DNA of 64,000 nucleotides from Ailanthus altissimus (Eukaryota; Streptophyta; Magnoliopsida; Sapindales; Simaroubaceae), in contig OX327686.1 of NCBI GenBank assembly GCA_946807835.1, forward strand, positions 9,920,001 through 9,984,000, read 5' to 3'. The notes beneath the pieces were generated by a model, which saw nothing but the letters and a program-made list of their open reading frames with translations, was not told the DNA's origin and made no database searches. This document shows, in pieces, positions 60,104 through 64,000 of this stretch (position 1 is the stretch's first letter; each line of letters starts with the position of its first letter). The translations under genes were made by a program, and so were the position numbers.

Positions 60104-60685
60104 CTACTTTCTTAATAACTTTGAGTTAATGATGATTTCACATCGCTCATTGTTAAACTCTCTGCCATAGAGTAACGCATCAACAAAGCTCTTATAACTC
60201 TTAGAAAGTGAACTCAGTAGGATAATCCATCTATCTTTATCTTCTATCTTGATGTTGATAGACTTAAGATCAAGAATGATCTTATTGAAGGCGTCTATAT
60301 GATCTTTCATCGATGTCCCTTCTGACATGAACAAATAATATAGCTTCTTCTTTATATACAATCTGTTGGCCAATGATTTTCGCATATAAAGGGTGTTAAG
60401 TTTTTTGCAAAGACTAATTGTCGTCGTCTCACCTGCTACCTCTCTTAGTACTTCATCGCTTAATGATAAAACGATTGTACTGTGAGCTTTTTCATGAATG
60501 TCCATTCTTTCTACTTCAGCCTTAAATGACTCTAGCGTCTTCTGTTCTTCACTTAATGGAGCTGCAGTCTCCTCTAATGCCAAACCTAACTGCTGACTCA
60601 CCAATAACACCTTAACCTTTATCTTCCACAGATTAAAGTCATTTGTCCTGTTGAATTTTTCTACTTTATACTTGGGTATGGCCAT
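60104..60685 (-). pseudogene. gag of element D, open for 193 codons
   Basis: MAIPKYKVEKFNRTNDFNLW opens a copia gag (UBN2-type) that stays open to a stop just before the zinc knuckle. Internal landmarks: LYMRKSLANRLYIKKKLYYL, MKDHIDAFNKIILDLKSINI and SLSKSYKSFVDALLYG. The start lies 17 bases inside the primer-binding site, as in A (9512) and C (20299). Gag forms the capsid-like particle. The zinc knuckle follows after the stop and is itself mutated. Confidence 0.87.
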
Positions 60686-60701
60686 GTCTACTCAGAACCA
60701 A

Positions 60702-60713
60702 ACTCTAATACCA
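60702..60713 (-). other. Primer-binding site of element D
   Basis: TGGTATTAGAGT on the - strand, three bases inside the LTR; 10 of 12 bases match the initiator-methionine tRNA complement. Confidence 0.78.
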
Positions 60714-60716
60714 GTT

Positions 60717-61331
60717 TGTTAAAGCGAAAGTAATCAAACGAGCAAAATATCCCAAGTAATATAATGTAGAAACAAGTAATTAAGAAACTAGAGAGAGAAA
60801 GGTAGAAGAAACAACACACAGAATTTACGTGATTTAGCAACTTGCTTATGTCCACAGCGGATCAAGATCACACTATCTTATTATTGAATTTTAAGGCATT
60901 CACAAAGTATGCATTTTACAAGAAAGACTTACAAAAAAATCACTCTCTTTTGCAAACAAGGGGTTTCTCTTACTAAAAATCACGAAGATATGTTTACAAG
61001 TCAATAGAGAGCCTTTATATAGGCTATAAGACGACTTAGGTTAACTTTAAATGTGTGGAAATCATTTTAGGGAGTCTTAGAATAAGTGGGAGTCGAAACA
61101 AATCTGATCAAAATGGAAAACAATTCCCTGTGTTAGGCGCTGCGGCGCTAGGACATCCTGCCAGGGCGCTGTGGTGCTAGGACATCCCGCCGGGGTGCCC
61201 GATGCCCACGTTTGGGCACTGTATCTTGCATTTTTGCTTTTTTTCGTGTCCGTCTTCGATCTTCATACATCTAATGCACTTGATTTGGTCTCCCAATCAT
61301 ATCATGATGGTTTTTAATTAATTTTTTCATA
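60717..61331 (-). repeat. 5' LTR of element D with tandem GC-rich unit
   Basis: The + strand runs from TGTTAAAGCG to TTTTTTCATA. Its GC-rich island contains two copies of a 28-base unit with period 29, at 61137-61164 and 61166-61193 (GCGCTGCGGCGCTAGGACAT, then GCGCTGTGGTGCTAGGACAT). The 3' LTR has only part of this. Confidence 0.85.
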
Positions 61332-61400
61332 ATCAAGATATAGAAAATTTAGATAAATTAATAAAAAGATAAATTCTTGATTTATATTGAGTTTTTATCA

Positions 61401-62214
61401 TGCCTCCACAAGATGGAGCTTCGGTAGGAGAGTCTAATCTTGTTTTCAAGAGAAGAAAATTTGGAGAAAAAGTTCAATCTTATTCTTTAATAGGAGAAAT
61501 TAAGTATGTAAAAGAGGTTTGATGAGGGTGTAATTTCGTTGTCAATATTGGGATGATGTGGTTAAAGCATTTGATGTAATGTTGTGGCATGGAGAAGTTG
61601 GCGCTACAACGAGAGCAGTGTTGCAGCATCACAGCATTGAGAGGTAGACATTGCGGAGGTGGGGTGGGTAGTATTGTATGTTTAGCTTTTTAGCAAAAAT
61701 AAATACTTTTTGGGGAATGAAAAGGAAAATCCTTAAAATAATGCAGAAATAAAGACTCTTTTGAGAATGAAAGGAAAAAAACTATTAAAATAAAGCAAAA
61801 ATATAAAATACTCGTTTGAGAATGGAAGGGAATTAACCCTTAAAATAAAACAAAAAAATTAAAGACCCGTTTCGGAATGGAAGGGAGTTTACCTTTAAAA
61901 TGAAGAAGGGAAGAAAAAAATTAAAGAACAATTTGGAAGGATGAGAGTTATGGTTGATCAAAGCAGAAGGGATACTGTTCATAATCACTATTTATAATAC
62001 TGGGGGTACTGTTTATAGTTACTACTCATGTACGCTTTTTTTTTTCAAAGGGAAGAAACAATTGACAGGGGGGATTAAATATAGTGTTGAGAAATTGGCT
62101 AATACTTAAAATTTAAAAGAAAAAAGAAATTAAAAAATAAAAAAAGAATTGATTATGAACTTATTTGATTATTATGCAACGACTCGGTGGAAGCGAAAGA
62201 TTAAACTAGAAGAA
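61401..62214 (-). other. Internal region of element E
   Basis: No protein homology on either strand. A GC-rich stretch at 61590-61680 has GCGCTACAACG and GCAGCATCACAGC words like those in other LTRs here. 61977-62030 has TACTGTTCA and ATAATCACTATT words. Confidence 0.55.
61701..61930. repeat. Four imperfect tandem units of about 52-58 bases
   Basis: Each unit has the plan TTTGAGAATGGAAGGG, a variable piece, TTAAAATAAAGCA, then AAAGACTC or a variant, starting near 61708, 61760, 61813 and 61868. Lies inside element E. Confidence 0.75.
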
Positions 62215-62464
62215 GCTCTCATATCATATAGAGATTTAAAGAGAAAAAAATTATATTGCTTGTTATTGTTTCTATTGAATGAATGAGAATTTATACAAGT
62301 ATATAAAAAAGAGGATAAATCCTTTAATAAAAATAAATAAATTTTGATAATATCAAAATATAAGATAAAACTAAATTTTAGATAATTTACAATTATTAAA
62401 ATATAAAAAACTTAAATAAATTAATAAAGAGATAAAAAATTTATCTTAATTCCTTATCACAATT

Positions 62465-63696
62465 GATTCTCATAATTATAGAGTGCCAATTTAGGTTAAT
62501 AAGGTACCATTGTCCAACTCATGGTACAAATAAGTTCAGTTAATCCGAACGTTTAGATAAAACATATCAAACAATAAAAATTGACACATCAATTAACTAA
62601 AGTTTCGTGTAAAGTAGCAAAAGGGTCTATTCCTTTTTCACCTAATTGGTGATTATAATGTCAAATAACATGGATTTGGTATTAAATTGACTTTTTCTTT
62701 TAAAAAAAAATGATTACAAAATGTGCAAGCTAATGACAAAAATGATGAAGAGAGTTTACATTCAGCTCAAGTTGGATGCCATCTCAAATCTGCAAGAAAG
62801 AACCAATTGTAAGACAAGCCAGGTTGATTGGAGATTGGACTTGGTCCTATTATATGCTAAACTTTTAGCTGTAGACGCATCACTATACATATTTTGTATG
62901 AGATTATTATGCCGCATCATTTGCATGAAAATAATAAAAGATAAAGAAGATGAACCTGATCATAAGTTTCATATTTCTGCTGCTGTTCCTGTATGAGTTG
63001 GCTTTGAAAATCAACACACACAGTTCAATAATCTTACTCAGAACGTGTACTTATACCAAGTTTAACTTGTCTATAATAGGTAAATTTGTATCTTCCATGG
63101 GGTCATTAACAATATAAAATTGATAGTTGAAATGGTGACTGAAAACAAGAAGTTAAATTAATGTAGAAAAGGATTTGAAAGTACTTTTCTATCTCTGATT
63201 TTATTAAGAGAGCCAATGAGATGCTCCACTCCTCCATGATATTAACTTATGCAAGGTCCTTAACATTATGCGGATTCTTCCCTATATATGACATCCTTGA
63301 ATTAAGAGCATACGTTGGTTTATTTAAATTACATTAGAAACCTCATCTAATTAACAAGGCGCATACCGAAGAAAAAAGAAAGAAAATTTCTCTTTTTTTT
63401 TTTTCAAATTTAAAAGAACACCTATTTCTTCATACCTATCATTTTTTTTCTTTCTAATTTCTTTCTTTTTTTTATAAAAAAATTGACTTATATTTTTGTT
63501 TATTTTTCTGTGTGAATGTGATTATGCTTCTTATCATGATTTCAAGATTTTTTTTAATTAAATTTATTGAAATCTTTGATTGCAATTGTTTTTTTCCCTT
63601 ATTTCTTAAGATGTGATTTTCAAATTGTAATTGTGTAAAGTGAAGTAACTGTTTACATAATAAAATTTATAATTGTGTAATTGTGGTTAGTGAAGT
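62465..63696. other. Intergenic stretch without recognised gene
   Basis: An open frame of 91 codons at 62721-62996 (+) starts with ATG and has a few charged and hydrophobic segments, but I recognise no domain, and no splice-linked exon is visible nearby. The remainder is AT-rich with pyrimidine tracts near 63390-63480. Confidence 0.4.
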
Positions 63697-64000
63697 ATGT
63701 TGAGAATAATAGAGTACAAATAGAACACTTTTATTAATATAATAAATCTAAAATTTACAATACAAATTTTAGAAACTCTCACTTTTTTTCACTTACAACA
63801 CAATACTCACACACTTTTTGTTGAGCTTATTATTAGCTCAACTCTCAATAATTGATCAAATACTTGATCAACTCTTTTATTTTTAACTTGCTTGCTTGTA
63901 AAACCAAATAAGGGAGTGGGCTATTTATACTTAGTTTTAACAAACCAAAATTACACAAATAAAATAATATAAAAATTTCTTAACCACATAAGTTTATAAT
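63697..64000 (-). mobile_element. LTR-like sequence running off the window
   Basis: TGTTGAGAATAATAGAG at about 63698 looks like the reverse complement of an LTR end (CTCAACA). On the - strand a TATA-type GTATAAATAGCCCACTCC lies at about 63938-63921. This fits an LTR on the - strand whose start lies beyond the window. No primer-binding site is evident next to 63697. Confidence 0.45.

Larger units (their letters stand above)
56195..61331 (-). mobile_element. Copia LTR retrotransposon D, nested in E
   Basis: LTRs at 60717-61331 (5') and 56195-56798 (3'); target-site duplication ATCAA at 56190-56194 and 61332-61336. On the - strand: primer-binding site TGGTATTAGAGT (60713-60702), gag, zinc knuckle, protease region, integrase, reverse transcriptase, RNase H and a purine-rich tract before the 3' LTR. 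It is the most complete copy of the family shared with A and C, and shows what they lost. LTR start bases are eroded (TATGAAAA and CGTAAGAA against TGTGAGAA in A). Many stops make it inactive. Confidence 0.9.
56021..62459 (-). mobile_element. Short-LTR non-coding element E (TRIM-like), split by D
   Basis: On the - strand: 5' LTR 62459-62227, primer-binding site TGATATGAGAGC at 62226-62215 (10 of 12 bases of the initiator-tRNA complement), internal part 62214-61401, tract TTGTGGAGGCA near 61411-61401, then 3' LTR 61400-56021. The 3' LTR is cut by element D; without D it is about 240 bases and aligns with 62227-62459 (for example TTAATAAGGGAGAGGATAAA against a like phrase at 62305, and ATATCAAAATATAAGATAAA in both). 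Flanks are CAACT and CAATT, a duplication with one mismatch. Without D it is about 1.3 kb with no recognisable protein, so non-autonomous. Confidence 0.72.

Noticed and set aside
62721..62996. 91-codon frame with ATG start
   Set aside because: No domain, splice partners or neighbouring gene signals; reported only as part of the intergenic stretch.
1..64000. CRISPR arrays, bacterial operons and a new defence-type system
   Set aside because: The intron-containing plant gene and plant retrotransposons set the context; no regularly spaced repeat array was seen, and the tandem arrays present have no spacers.
1..64000. tRNA or rRNA genes
   Set aside because: No cloverleaf-like sequence with A and B boxes was noticed; the tRNA-like words found are retrotransposon primer-binding sites.

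Overview
This is plant nuclear DNA, most likely from a eudicot. It is strongly AT-rich, the only intact gene has plant GT-AG introns, and nearly everything else is degenerate retrotransposon sequence. The one convincing host gene is an ERECTA-type leucine-rich-repeat receptor kinase on the + strand (47644-55099). It has 27 exons and reads as a 980-residue protein with no in-frame stop, built by joining exons at GT-AG sites. I cannot name the species.

Left part (1-21641). An LTR-like remnant (about 274-1010) lies beside a LINE relic on the - strand (about 1100-4800), which is split by a 2.0-kb solo LTR (2575-4595). Then comes a 16.1-kb copia element, called B here (5514-21636), which is itself interrupted three times: by a 4.7-kb copia element A (8790-13500), by a solo LTR (15082-16503), and, inside its own 3' LTR, by an internally deleted copia element C (19655-21337). 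Target-site duplications are readable for B (CATTT), A (AGACT) and C (ACAAT). Without the insertions B is about 8.3 kb. A perfect 66-bp palindrome lies in B at 16910-16975.

Middle part (21642-47000). AT-rich sequence with decayed LTR-like pieces is followed by copia element F on the - strand (28032-35218, duplication TTGTT). F holds a long open integrase segment and a 2.0-kb solo LTR (29994-31987) of the same family as the one in the LINE, in the opposite orientation. From about 38017 to 43945 there is a relic that looks like a Mutator-like element: related inverted ends, a DUF1985-like segment and a decayed Ulp1-type cysteine protease, with a further LTR nested inside. A 1.3-kb AT-rich minisatellite (45361-46640) ends about 1 kb upstream of the ERECTA start codon.

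Right part (47644-64000). ERECTA is followed by a short-LTR, apparently non-coding element E on the - strand (56021-62459). Its low-coordinate LTR is split by a 5.1-kb copia element D (56195-61331, duplication ATCAA). D, A and C are three copies of one family in different states of decay. The window ends inside another LTR-like sequence on the - strand. I saw no tRNA, rRNA, CRISPR array or second intact host gene.
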